From Ruminococcus sp. CAG:403 (GTDB lineage: Bacteria > Bacillota > Clostridia > Oscillospirales > Ruminococcaceae), in the NCBI GenBank assembly GCA_000437255.1, contig FR899103.1, forward strand, positions 11,390-39,202: a stretch of 27,813 nt of DNA, written 5' to 3'. How positions within the stretch are numbered: position 1 is the first letter of the stretch; every line of letters begins with the position of its first letter. The notes beneath the pieces are model-generated. The model ran no database searches. It had not been told where the DNA came from and saw nothing but the letters and a program-made list of their open reading frames with translations. Below are positions 1-7,998 of this stretch, one piece after another. Both the position numbers and the translations under genes were made by a program.

Positions 1-2
1 TC

Positions 3-1079
3 ACGCTTTCCATGGTTTGCGGTACTTTTTATATGCTGCTGCGCAATTTATGGATGGGGGACAGCATTTCTCATTTCATGCTGGCACAGGCGGCGCCGCC
101 ACAGGAAGGACGCAGCATTCTGCGGATGCTGTTTCATATCATGCTGCCGGTAGCGCTTGGTTCGCTGGTGACCAACCTGACCACTTTGATTGATTTGATG
201 ACCATGATGCGCAGTTTAAGTGCTGTGCAGCAGCGGCATGGCGCTGCTTTGACGCAGCTTTATGGGGCACTTGCAATGGATCCAGACTTTCCGGCATTTG
301 TATATGGTTCCTTTACCGGTATGGCGATTACAGTCTTCAATCTCATTCCATCTGTAACCAATATGGTGGGGAAAAGTGCATTGACTGGGGCTGCACAGGC
401 GCATGCGGTACACAATCAATCGCAGTTAACCAAACAGGCACAGACCATTTTGCAGGCAACGGCTGCCTTGGCGTTTCCAGCTGCCTGTGGGTTGTGGGCG
501 CTGGCGGATCCGGTTCTTTCCTTTTTATATGCCGGGCACGAGCAGGAGACGGCACTTGCTGCACAGGCGCTGCGTGCCTTGATGCCAGGTATGGCAGGGC
601 TTTGCCTGACGGTTCCGCTGTTTGGGATGTTGCAGGGAATGGGGTGTGCGGATTTGCCGGTGAAGTGGATGTTGGTTGGCGTGGCTTGTAAACTTGCCGG
701 GAATCTGCTGCTGATTCCGATTCCGCAAACCAGTGTCAGCGGCGCTGGAATTGCAACAAGTATTTGCTATGTAGTACTGGTAGTCTGTGCTGTTTTAGCC
801 GTGCAGCGAGAGATTGGCTGTCGGCTGCATGCCGTGCGATTGCTGTTGCCGATTGGATATGCTGCGGTGCTGTGCGGTGGAAGTGCGCATCTTTGCTTTC
901 GTTTACTGGCATCGTACGGGCAGACTACAGCGCTGCTGTTGAGTGTAGCAGCAGGCGGCGGAGTCTACTTTGCTGCCTTGTTGCTGCTTGGAAAACGCAC
1001 CATTTTGCAGGTGCTTGGCATAAAATGTTCAAAAATGAGACACAAATCCAATTGGCGGCATTCTGAAAAGTTACCATAA
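3..1079 (+). CDS. SpoVB/MurJ-like lipid or polysaccharide flippase, 3' part
   Basis: The frame is already open at the first base of the window, so the 5' end lies outside; the ATG at 12 is probably internal. About 358 residues are visible, almost entirely hydrophobic helices with a proline/glycine-rich pattern typical of the MOP superfamily (SpoVB, MurJ, Wzx). A signature-like stretch is SVTNMVGKSALTGAA, followed by a Q-rich cytoplasmic loop (HNQSQLTKQAQ). These proteins move lipid-linked sugars or peptidoglycan precursors across the membrane; SpoVB acts in spore cortex formation. The C-terminal tail (SKMRHKSNWRHSEKLP) is basic. The nearest relative is probably SpoVB rather than a drug-exporting MATE, but subfamily is inference. 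No clear terminator follows. Confidence 0.75.
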   Translation, partial: TLSMVCGTFYMLLRNLWMGDSISHFMLAQAAPPQEGRSILRMLFHIMLPVALGSLVTNLTTLIDLMTMMRSLSAVQQRHGAALTQLYGALAMDPDFPAFVYGSFTGMAITVFNLIPSVTNMVGKSALTGAAQAHAVHNQSQLTKQAQTILQATAALAFPAACGLWALADPVLSFLYAGHEQETALAAQALRALMPGMAGLCLTVPLFGMLQGMGCADLPVKWMLVGVACKLAGNLLLIPIPQTSVSGAGIATSICYVVLVVCAVLAVQREIGCRLHAVRLLLPIGYAAVLCGGSAHLCFRLLASYGQTTALLLSVAAGGGVYFAALLLLGKRTILQVLGIKCSKMRHKSNWRHSEKLP

Positions 1080-1243
1080 AAGTACCGCCATTCGTGGAGA
1101 AAAATATGGAACAGGTGCATAAAAGAAACGAAAAAGATGCCCAAAAACAGCATATGAAAATTGTGCAAATTGATGAAGAAATTTCGCATTTTGCGAAAAC
1201 CGAGCATAAGTTTTCGATTTGTTATATTTTCATACATAAAAAG

Positions 1244-1275
1244 TTCATCCAAATGATTGGTAATGGACTTATAAT
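1244..1275 (+). promoter_or_regulatory. Weak promoter candidate for dockerin gene
   Basis: A perfect TATAAT lies at 1270-1275 in the AT-rich 274-bp gap before the dockerin gene. The only -35-like hexamer (TTCATC, 1244) is 20 nt away and poor. A 78-codon open frame at 1094-1330 in this gap has no family resemblance and I treat the gap as non-coding. Confidence 0.35.
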
Positions 1276-1353
1276 AAAAAATATCAAAAATCGTAATGGG
1301 ATGGAGTCCGAATCGATCCCGTATTGTTAAGAGAAATGAAAGGATGATGGAAC

Positions 1354-2523
1354 ATGAAGGCAAAAGAATTTTTAGCTGCTGCCGCTGCGGTTATGATTGC
1401 TGCGGTAGGTTCCGGCAGTGTATTGATGAGTTTGACAGCAATGGATACGGAAGCTGCTTCTACTTCTAAGCCGGCTACATTGACAACAAACAGCAAGGGT
1501 ACGACTTGCTTCCGGACAGAAGGCGCTGACCGGGTCGTTGTAGAGGTTTCTGGTGTTGCTGGGGCATCTTGCAGTGGATTGGTTGGTTGGTATACAGATG
1601 AGTGGCATGAAGTAAAGTGGGATACCAATGGACTGAACAGCAGCGGAACCGGTACCTTTACCGTGGATCTGAGCGGAGTACCAGAAGATAAGGATATTGA
1701 GCTGCAAACCAATTACTATGCAAAATGGGACAACAGCAAGCAGGAAATGGTGAATATCAGCGGAACGCCGACCTTTACTTCGGTGACACTGTATTTTGGC
1801 AGTGATGATGGCACCACTACCACACCCGCCGTTACAGCGCCAGTGGTAGATCCGACTTGGAGTGCACACAGCATTACACCAGGCAAGGAATATGATTATT
1901 CCACCATGCCGGATGATGATAAAATGATCGGCTGGAATTGGTCTGAATTTGGACTGCAGAAAGGCGAGCTGGTAAAGCGTGTTGATGTAAAGATTTCCGT
2001 ACCAAGCGGAACAATTGGTAAGTGGAGTGGCGGCTTTGGTTCCTCTACCACAGTAAAGCCAGATTATTGGACCATGGAAGAAATGGAAGATACCTACAAT
2101 ACACAGTCTGCCATCATTTCTTGGACGGTTCCGGCTGCAACAGCAAAAACATTCCAGACGCAGGGCAATTATAGCTATCTGAAGTTCGGTACCTTCTATA
2201 CCACAAATGGTTCTGTTTTCTCAGTGGATTCCGTAACCGTTTATACGGATCCGTCTACCATTGTAACCACCACTACAACAGCAGCAACCACCACAACAAC
2301 GACGACCACCACCACGGTTGATCCGAGCAAGGCAATGATCGGCGACGTTACACAGAATGGTAAGGTAAATCTGAGCGATGTTGTAATGCTGCAGAAGTAT
2401 TTGATGGGTTCCTATGACTTGTCTGATGCGCAGCTGAAATTGGCAGATGTGACAGAGGATGGGAATGTAACAGCAGACGACGTTACCGCTCTGATGAAGT
2501 CTTTGCTGAAAATCACAAAGTAA
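1354..2523 (+). CDS. Secreted dockerin protein with two beta-sandwich modules
   Basis: 389 aa. Residues 1-35 are a signal peptide (MKAKEF, hydrophobic Ala/Val core, cleavage near TEAAS). Two beta-rich modules follow (about 38-150 and 168-303); the second resembles the two modules of the GH5 lipoprotein at 21737 (pattern GKWSGGFG...WTVP). A run of 17 residues consisting of Thr with one Ala pair is the linker. The C-terminus is a type I dockerin with two calcium loops: GDVTQNGKVNLSDVV from residue 330 and DVTEDGNVTADDVT from residue 365. Known role: dockerins plug secreted proteins into cohesins of a scaffoldin. No catalytic domain is visible, so this is probably a carbohydrate-binding or structural component of a cellulosome-like complex. 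The start is supported by an AAAGGATG ribosome site. No scaffoldin or cohesin lies in the window. Confidence 0.85.
   Translation: MKAKEFLAAAAAVMIAAVGSGSVLMSLTAMDTEAASTSKPATLTTNSKGTTCFRTEGADRVVVEVSGVAGASCSGLVGWYTDEWHEVKWDTNGLNSSGTGTFTVDLSGVPEDKDIELQTNYYAKWDNSKQEMVNISGTPTFTSVTLYFGSDDGTTTTPAVTAPVVDPTWSAHSITPGKEYDYSTMPDDDKMIGWNWSEFGLQKGELVKRVDVKISVPSGTIGKWSGGFGSSTTVKPDYWTMEEMEDTYNTQSAIISWTVPAATAKTFQTQGNYSYLKFGTFYTTNGSVFSVDSVTVYTDPSTIVTTTTTAATTTTTTTTTTVDPSKAMIGDVTQNGKVNLSDVVMLQKYLMGSYDLSDAQLKLADVTEDGNVTADDVTALMKSLLKITK
2266..2316 (+). repeat. ACN codon run encoding Thr linker
   Basis: Five Thr codons, two Ala codons, then ten Thr codons, using a mixture of ACC, ACT, ACA and ACG. It encodes the flexible, possibly glycosylated linker before the dockerin. 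Confidence 0.85.
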
Positions 2524-2546
2524 CCGATTGAAAAAATGAGTATGCT

Positions 2547-2579
2547 GTTCGCCCCTTTTCAAAAGGGGCGAACTTTTTA
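2547..2579 (+). terminator. Intrinsic terminator after dockerin gene
   Basis: Inverted repeat GTTCGCCCCTTTT / AAAAGGGGCGAAC with a very short loop, followed by TTTTTAT, 24 nt after the stop codon. Confidence 0.9.
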
Positions 2580-2604
2580 TTTGGAAAAATGCGTCGGGTT
2601 TTGG

Positions 2605-2633
2605 TTGACAGAATCCAAAAAATGCAGTATAAT
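2605..2633 (+). promoter_or_regulatory. Consensus sigma-A promoter for ychF
   Basis: TTGACA (2605-2610), 17-nt spacer, TATAAT (2628-2633): perfect consensus. Transcription is expected to start near 2640. Confidence 0.92.
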
Positions 2634-2648
2634 AAACAATATGGAATA

Positions 2649-2688
2649 AGAAGTCTTGTACAGCTGGTTCAAGGACTTCTTTTATTTT
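2649..2688 (+). promoter_or_regulatory. Leader hairpin with U-run before ychF
   Basis: AGAAGTC-TTG (2649-2658) pairs with CAAGGACTTCT (2670-2680) with a single bulge and an 11-nt loop, then TTTATTTT. It sits about 10 nt after the predicted transcription start and just before the ychF ribosome site, so it could be a 5' stabiliser or an attenuator. Confidence 0.6.
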
Positions 2689-2709
2689 GAGAGGAAGGAC
2701 TTTTGTATT

Positions 2710-3804
2710 ATGAAGTTAGGTATGGTTGGACTGCCGAACGTTGGAAAAAGCACTTTGTTTAATGCTTTGACCAATGCAGGCGCAGAGTCTGCAAATTATC
2801 CCTTTTGTACCATAGAAAAAAATATCGGGATTGTTTCAGTGCCGGATTCTCGTTTGGATAAGCTGGCAGAAATGTATGAACCGGACAAGTTTACACCGGC
2901 AACACTGGAATTCGTGGATATTGCCGGATTGGTAAAAGGCGCTTCTAAGGGAGAAGGCCTCGGCAATAAATTTCTGGGAGATATTCGGGAAGTGGATGCC
3001 ATTGTGCACGTGGTACGCTGCTTTGAAGATGGAAATGTCATTCACGTAGATGGCTCTGTCAACCCGGCAAGAGACATTGAAACCATTAACCTGGAGTTGA
3101 TTTTTTCCGATATTGAGTTGGTTACACGTAGAATTGACCGTGTGAAAAAGCTCTTAAAGGGAGATAAGAAGCTGCAAGGACAGGTGGATTTCCTGGAACG
3201 CTTAAAGGCATACTTAGAAGATGGCAATTCTGCCCGTGGATTTGATTTCACAGAAGATGAACTGCTCTGGCTGCATGATTTGCCGCTGCTGTCGGCAAAG
3301 CCTGTGATTTATGCTGCCAATATGAGTGAGTCGGATTTCCGCAATCAGATTGAAACCAATCCGCATTATCAAACCGTTTGTGAAATTGCTGCCCAGGAAA
3401 AGGCTGCGGTACTGCCGATCTGTGCGCAGATTGAAGCGGAAATTTCGGATATGGATGCAGAGGATAAGGAGCTGTTCCTGTCTGATCTGGGCTTGGAAGA
3501 GTCCGGTTTGAACCGGATTATTCGGGAAGGCTATCAGCTGCTCGGCTTGATTTCCTATTTGACTGCCGGCAAGCAGGAAGTACGTGCATGGACCATTCGC
3601 AAGGGAACCAAGGCACCGCAGGCAGCTGGTAAAATTCATACAGACTTTGAAAAAGGTTTCATTCGTGCCGAGGTCGTTTCCTATGAGGATTTGATGGCGT
3701 GCGGTTCCATGAGTGCTGCAAAGGAAAAAGGCTTGGTTCGACTGGAAGGCAAGGAATATGTGATGCAGGATGGCGACATCGTTTTGTTCCGCTTTAACGT
3801 ATAA
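2710..3804 (+). CDS. ychF: Ribosome-associated GTPase/ATPase YchF (OBG family)
   Basis: 364 aa from the ATG at 2710, which has a GAGGAAGGA ribosome site upstream; upstream in-frame codons would run back into the leader hairpin. The protein begins MKLGMVGLPNVGKSTLF, giving the P-loop GLPNVGKS at residues 7-14. DIAGLVKGASKGEGLGN is the G3/switch II region, and NMSE replaces the usual NKxD, the change that makes YchF family members prefer ATP. The C-terminal TGS domain is recognisable by LISYLTAGKQEVRAWTIRKG. YchF is a conserved cytosolic protein that binds ribosomes and is implicated in stress responses. It is transcribed alone from its own consensus promoter. Confidence 0.97.
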   Translation: MKLGMVGLPNVGKSTLFNALTNAGAESANYPFCTIEKNIGIVSVPDSRLDKLAEMYEPDKFTPATLEFVDIAGLVKGASKGEGLGNKFLGDIREVDAIVHVVRCFEDGNVIHVDGSVNPARDIETINLELIFSDIELVTRRIDRVKKLLKGDKKLQGQVDFLERLKAYLEDGNSARGFDFTEDELLWLHDLPLLSAKPVIYAANMSESDFRNQIETNPHYQTVCEIAAQEKAAVLPICAQIEAEISDMDAEDKELFLSDLGLEESGLNRIIREGYQLLGLISYLTAGKQEVRAWTIRKGTKAPQAAGKIHTDFEKGFIRAEVVSYEDLMACGSMSAAKEKGLVRLEGKEYVMQDGDIVLFRFNV

Positions 3805-3868
3805 ACGTCTATTTCGTATCTTTTTGCACATACTTAGATGCGAAACAGGTACTGAAAATAAAATAACA

Positions 3869-3926
3869 AGAACCAATTGGTTCTAAAAATGAGAATGAGG
3901 TAGCGAGTAAATTGCTGCCTCATTCT
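3869..3926 (+). promoter_or_regulatory. Palindrome and hairpin in MATE gene leader
   Basis: A perfect 16-bp palindrome AGAACCAATTGGTTCT (3869-3884) is followed by a 13-bp stem: AGAATGAGGTAGC (3892-3904) with GCTGCCTCATTCT (3914-3926, one G-U pair). No T-run follows on the plus strand. The palindrome is operator-like; the hairpin ends 9 nt before the AAGGAGA ribosome site. I found no convincing promoter nearby. Confidence 0.5.
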
Positions 3927-3948
3927 GTCCAATGAAGGAGATGGGTGA

Positions 3949-5412
3949 ATGAGAAAAGAAAAAAAGAATGTATTTGAAATGGAATCGATTCCACAGGCGG
4001 TGCTGATGCTGGCGCTGCCATCCGTATTGAGTATGCTGGTTACGGTTCTGTACAACATGGCAGATACCGTATTTGTCGGACAGACGCATGACCCGTATCA
4101 GATGAATGCAGTTTCGCTTGCAACCCCAATGTTTACCATGCTGATGGCATTTGGGAATTTGTTCGGCATTGGCGGATGTGCGTTTATTTCCCGTTCGCTG
4201 GGTGCCGGACAAAATGACCGCGTGAAGCGCATCAGTTCGTTTGGCTTTTGGGGTGCTTTGCTGCTGGGCGGACTGGCAACGCTGCTGATGACGCTGGGAT
4301 GTGATCTGCTGCTGCCGTTGATTGGTGCGGATGCCGATCATAATATTGCAGCGCTGAGTCAGAACCTGACAGCGGAAGAATGGGCACGGCAGGCAGAAAA
4401 CTGCCGGAATCTGGAACAATACACACGAGATTATTTATTTTATGTTGGACTGGGTGCCATTCCCACTGTGCTGAGTGCTGCTTGCAGCCATATGGTAAAA
4501 GGAGAAGGCGCTGCCAAAATTTCCATGACGGGAATGATGATCGGTGCTGTCACCAATATCATTTTGGATCCTATTATGATTTTAGCACTTGGTATGGGCG
4601 TAAAGGGTGCCGCGATTGCAACCACCATCGGAAACTCTGTTTCCCTGCTGTTCTATTTGGGATATTTCCTGAAAAGTCACACTATTTTGTCCATTTCGCC
4701 TGCACAGATTGGCATGCGAAACGGCATTGCCCTCGGCGTGCTGTCCATTGGCATACCGACTTTTTGTACCAACTTACTGATGAGTGCGTCCAATCTGGTG
4801 CTGAATCGCTATCTGAATCAAATTGATGTACTGGCAACCGGTGGCATGGGCATTGCCATGAAAGCCAATATGTTGGTGGTTTTCCTGCAAATGGGAATTG
4901 GTATGGGCATTCAGCCGTTGGTTGGTTATCACTACGGCGCTGGAAACTTCAAGAAAATGTCTAAGATTATGCGGTTCAGTATGGTTTGCACCATGGGAAT
5001 TGGTGTCACCCTGACAATTCTGTATTTTATTTTTACCGAACCGCTTGTCAGCATTTTTATGACAGCAGATGGTGCTGCTTCTGCGGCAGATGTTGCCATT
5101 CAGCAGGGATATGCTGTGAAAATGCTGCGTGCCCTGATGTTGTCTGGTCCATTCCTTGGTTTGATTTTTGTCTGCAACTTCTCGTTGCAGGGAATGGGAC
5201 GGGGACTTTCCTCTCTGTTGCTGTCCATTTGTCGGCAAGGTTTCGTGTTCCTGCCGATCCTTGTGATTGCCAATGCAACCATCGGACTCAACGGAATTAT
5301 TTTGGCGCAGCCGATTGCAGACTTGATTTCCGTTGTACTGGCACTTATCTTGGCGGAAGCTGCTAAGCGTCGGGCGGAACGCATGCAACAATCGTTACAG
5401 GCAAAAGCCTAA
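3949..5412 (+). CDS. MATE family efflux transporter
   Basis: 487 aa with about 12 membrane helices in two homologous halves. The N-terminus (IPQAVLMLALPSVLSMLVTV, then YNMADTVFVGQ) matches the MATE signature (NorM/DinF/MepA type), and the second half repeats the pattern from IGIPTFCTNLLMSASN. Family members export cationic drugs or metabolites in exchange for Na+ or H+. A charged insertion of about 30 residues (HNIAALSQNLTAEEWARQAE, about 128-155) lies between helices 3 and 4. The start has an AAGGAGA site 8 nt upstream. A palindrome and a hairpin precede it, suggesting regulated expression. Substrate unknown. Confidence 0.93.
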   Translation: MRKEKKNVFEMESIPQAVLMLALPSVLSMLVTVLYNMADTVFVGQTHDPYQMNAVSLATPMFTMLMAFGNLFGIGGCAFISRSLGAGQNDRVKRISSFGFWGALLLGGLATLLMTLGCDLLLPLIGADADHNIAALSQNLTAEEWARQAENCRNLEQYTRDYLFYVGLGAIPTVLSAACSHMVKGEGAAKISMTGMMIGAVTNIILDPIMILALGMGVKGAAIATTIGNSVSLLFYLGYFLKSHTILSISPAQIGMRNGIALGVLSIGIPTFCTNLLMSASNLVLNRYLNQIDVLATGGMGIAMKANMLVVFLQMGIGMGIQPLVGYHYGAGNFKKMSKIMRFSMVCTMGIGVTLTILYFIFTEPLVSIFMTADGAASAADVAIQQGYAVKMLRALMLSGPFLGLIFVCNFSLQGMGRGLSSLLLSICRQGFVFLPILVIANATIGLNGIILAQPIADLISVVLALILAEAAKRRAERMQQSLQAKA

Positions 5413-5428
5413 ATTTTGTAAAGAATAA

Positions 5429-5469
5429 AGCACGCTGCAATACCAAACGGTACAGCAGCGTGCTTTTTA
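5429..5469. terminator. Bidirectional terminator between convergent genes
   Basis: AGCACGCTGC (5429-5438...) pairs with GCAGCGTGCT (5455-5464), followed by TTTTTAT on the plus strand. On the minus strand the same stem is followed by TTATTCTTT, serving the gene that ends at 5490. Confidence 0.88.
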
Positions 5470-5489
5470 TGATCTAGAGCGTATTTTCG

Positions 5490-6578
5490 CTAATAGAATC
5501 GGTAATTTGAAATATCGGACAGCAAAATATGATACGGTGTAATGCGACCAGGTTCCATTTGCCGGCGAATGCTTTGGCAGATGGTTTGTCCCTCCCAAAG
5601 CTGCGCAATGGGAATTCGCAGTGTCCATTGCGGAGTCGAATCATCTGGATGGGGTTGGATCAAACTGCTGTGAAAGGTTGTGCAGAATTGTTCTATGATC
5701 TGGAGCTCTTCTTTTAGCGGTTGCTCGGGATAGAGTGGCTGAAAAACGCTGAAAGTCGGTGGTGCAGCAGCATCCAGTCCCAGTTCTTGAGCCGTTAGGT
5801 GCAGCAAAACATCATGGTGCTGTACTTCCATTGCGATGGAAACAGCATTGTTTTCCGCACGGTAAGCATGCACGCACAAGAGCAAACACAACAGACAAAA
5901 AGTCAAACGTTCCGGATTGGATTGAATAAAAATGCCTTTTTCTGTCGTACAGCGAATGCGAATGGTTCGTCCCAGAATGGTTTGGCAATGGGAGGCAAAT
6001 TCTGGCAGGATGCGGTGCAGTTCAATGCGTTGCGGCAAAACCTCCAGCGGTTCCTGATACTTTGCCAGTTCGCCGGCAAATGCTGCGCTTTTTAACATCC
6101 GGCAGCAGTTTCCCATGATGACATTGAGACAGGCATATTGCTCCTGTTCGGTTGCCGGATCAAGTTCCAGCTCCTCCAGATTGTGATAAAGCGTCTGTAC
6201 GGCGTTGCTGATGCCGAATGTATGATGCCGCAGCCCAGCCAGTTTATTTTCCAGCTGATGCCGCAGCGCTGGGTGCTTGAGCAGCCGTTCCAAGGAGTCT
6301 GGTTCTTTCCAGATGGTAATGATCACGCCTTGTTCAGACAGATTATAAAGGAATTGGCAGGAATATGGGATATCTCCACAGGATATGGTATGTGTGCCGC
6401 CTGCCGGCAGCAGTCCGCCGAATGCCTGTCGGAAGAATGCAGCCCAATCTGTGCCGGCTTCTATGCCCGGAACCGGACGATTTTGCCAGAGCAGATGAAA
6501 TGCTGGATCAAATAGACAGACGGGATGTTCAGAAGCGGCATAAAGCTGCTTCAGCGTGGAAAGGGTCTGTTCCTGCAT
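5490..6578 (-). CDS. PAS/histidine-kinase-like protein without ATPase motifs
   Basis: 362 aa, cytosolic, no membrane segment. Residues about 10-92 look like a PAS domain (HPVCLFDPAFHLLWQNR). Residues 95-180 look like a dimerisation/phosphoacceptor helix pair, with H118-H119 in AGLRHHTFGISNAVQ at the H-box position. The region from about 185 follows the layout of an HATPase domain, but the N-box position reads LLCLLLCVHAYRAENN (no NLLxNA) and no DxGxG or glycine-rich lid is visible. It is therefore probably a degenerate kinase acting as a sensor or phosphotransfer partner. The start has AAGGAGG 6 nt upstream. No response regulator is adjacent. It is divergent from gap. Function unknown. Confidence 0.6.
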   Translation of the reverse strand: MQEQTLSTLKQLYAASEHPVCLFDPAFHLLWQNRPVPGIEAGTDWAAFFRQAFGGLLPAGGTHTISCGDIPYSCQFLYNLSEQGVIITIWKEPDSLERLLKHPALRHQLENKLAGLRHHTFGISNAVQTLYHNLEELELDPATEQEQYACLNVIMGNCCRMLKSAAFAGELAKYQEPLEVLPQRIELHRILPEFASHCQTILGRTIRIRCTTEKGIFIQSNPERLTFCLLCLLLCVHAYRAENNAVSIAMEVQHHDVLLHLTAQELGLDAAAPPTFSVFQPLYPEQPLKEELQIIEQFCTTFHSSLIQPHPDDSTPQWTLRIPIAQLWEGQTICQSIRRQMEPGRITPYHILLSDISNYRFY

Positions 6579-6730
6579 GCGGTGCCTCCTTGCGATTGAT
6601 GTGCAATAGAAGAAAAACAGCTCGTTTTTCGGTTGCTATGCTTTATTATTATACTATATTTTTCCCAGACAAAACAGTATGAAAATAAATATTTTGATGG
6701 AAAATCTTATTTTTGTTAATTCTGCACCAT

Positions 6731-6760
6731 TTCCAGTTCCGATTTTCGGTGAAATTGGAA
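6731..6760 (+). promoter_or_regulatory. Interrupted inverted repeat upstream of gap promoter
   Basis: TTCCA (6731) with TGGAA (6756-6760) encloses CCGA-TTT-TCGG. It lies about 50 bp upstream of the gap -35 element, in the divergent region shared with the kinase-like gene. It could be an operator; weak evidence. Confidence 0.35.
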
Positions 6761-6809
6761 AAAAGTATAGAACTTGTATGGCTATCTGGTTATTTTTTTG
6801 TCAAAGTGC

Positions 6810-6838
6810 TTGAAATTTTTTTTATTTTGGTGTACAAT
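6810..6838 (+). promoter_or_regulatory. Promoter of gap
   Basis: TTGAAA (6810-6815), 17-nt spacer, TACAAT (6833-6838). An AT-rich UP-like tract lies upstream. Confidence 0.8.
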
Positions 6839-6869
6839 AAGAATATAAAATTTTAGGAGGTAAATTCCA

Positions 6870-7907
6870 ATGTCAGTTAAAGTTGCTATTAATGGATTTG
6901 GCCGTATCGGCCGTCTCGCATTCCGTCAGATGTTCGGCGCAGAAGGTTATGAGGTTGTTGCAATCAACGACCTGACAAAGCCGTCTATGCTGGCTCACCT
7001 GCTGAAGTATGATACCGCACAGGGCGGTTATGCAGGCAAGATCGGCGAGAACAAGCACACTGTTTCTGCTGATGATGAGGCTGGTACTATCACTGTTGAT
7101 GGTAAGACTCTGAAGATTTATGCAAAGGCTAACGCAGCAGAGCTGCCGTGGGGCGAAATCGGTGTTGACGTTGTTCTGGAATGCACTGGCTTCTATACTT
7201 CTAAGGCAAAGGCACAGGCTCACATCGATGCAGGTGCAAAGAAGGTTGTTATTTCTGCTCCGGCTGGTAACGATCTGCCGACTATCGTTTACAATGTAAA
7301 CCACACCACTCTGACTGCTGATGACAAGATCATCTCCGCAGCTTCCTGCACCACCAACTGCCTGGCTCCGATGGCTAAGGCTCTGAATGACTATGCTCCG
7401 ATCCAGAGCGGTATCATGAGCACCATTCACGCTTACACTGGTGACCAGATGATCCTGGATGGTCCGCACAGAAAGGGCGACCTGAGAAGAGCAAGAGCTG
7501 GCGCTGCAAACATCGTTCCGAACTCCACTGGTGCTGCTAAGGCAATCGGTCTGGTTATTCCGGAACTGAACGGCAAGCTGATCGGTTCTGCACAGCGTGT
7601 ACCGGTTCCGACTGGTTCTACCACCATTCTGACCGCTGTTGTAAAGGGCGCTGACGTTACAAAGGAAGGCATCAACGCTGCAATGAAGGCTGCTGCTACC
7701 GAATCTTACGGCTACAACGAAGAACCGATCGTTTCTTCTGACGTAATCGGCATGCGTTTTGGTTCTCTGTTCGATGCAACACAGACCATGGTTTCCAAGA
7801 TTTCTGATGATCTGTATGAAGTACAGGTTGTTTCTTGGTATGACAACGAAAACAGCTACACCAGCCAGATGGTTCGTACCATCAAGTACTTCGCAGAATT
7901 GGGCTAA
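6870..7907 (+). CDS. gap: Glyceraldehyde-3-phosphate dehydrogenase, NAD type
   Basis: 345 aa. The Rossmann fold begins KVAINGFGRIGRLAFRQ (GxGxxG), Asp34 (AINDLT) is the residue that binds the NAD ribose, and ISAASCTTNCLAP holds catalytic Cys160. Other signatures include HAYTGDQ, STGAAKAIG and WYDNENSYTSQMV. It oxidises glyceraldehyde 3-phosphate to 1,3-bisphosphoglycerate in glycolysis. Codon choice is strongly biased (CTG, AAG, GGT), as expected for a very highly expressed gene. AGGAGG lies 8 nt before the ATG. It is a single-gene unit: pgk does not follow, and a strong terminator does. Confidence 0.98.
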   Translation: MSVKVAINGFGRIGRLAFRQMFGAEGYEVVAINDLTKPSMLAHLLKYDTAQGGYAGKIGENKHTVSADDEAGTITVDGKTLKIYAKANAAELPWGEIGVDVVLECTGFYTSKAKAQAHIDAGAKKVVISAPAGNDLPTIVYNVNHTTLTADDKIISAASCTTNCLAPMAKALNDYAPIQSGIMSTIHAYTGDQMILDGPHRKGDLRRARAGAANIVPNSTGAAKAIGLVIPELNGKLIGSAQRVPVPTGSTTILTAVVKGADVTKEGINAAMKAAATESYGYNEEPIVSSDVIGMRFGSLFDATQTMVSKISDDLYEVQVVSWYDNENSYTSQMVRTIKYFAELG

Positions 7908-7946
7908 GCCGAATTTTGTAAGTGTGCTGTAAAATCGCATAAAAAG

Positions 7947-7985
7947 AATGAGCTTGTCTGCGAATGCGGACAAGCTCATTTTTCG
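7947..7985. terminator. Bidirectional terminator after gap
   Basis: AATGAGCTTGTC (7947-7958) pairs with GACAAGCTCATT (7969-7980), with T-runs on both sides (TTTTTC on plus; CTTTTT on minus), between convergent gap and the LD-carboxypeptidase gene. Confidence 0.92.
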
Positions 7986-7998
7986 TTTCTGGCAGCAA

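Noticed and set aside
1094..1330. 78-codon plus-strand ORF before the dockerin gene
   Set aside because: Lys/Ile-rich translation of AT-rich spacer containing the promoter region; no convincing ribosome site and no family.
2266..2316. Phase-variable microsatellite in the Thr linker
   Set aside because: The run mixes all four Thr codons, so it is not a simple repeat prone to slippage, and a triplet change would not shift the frame.
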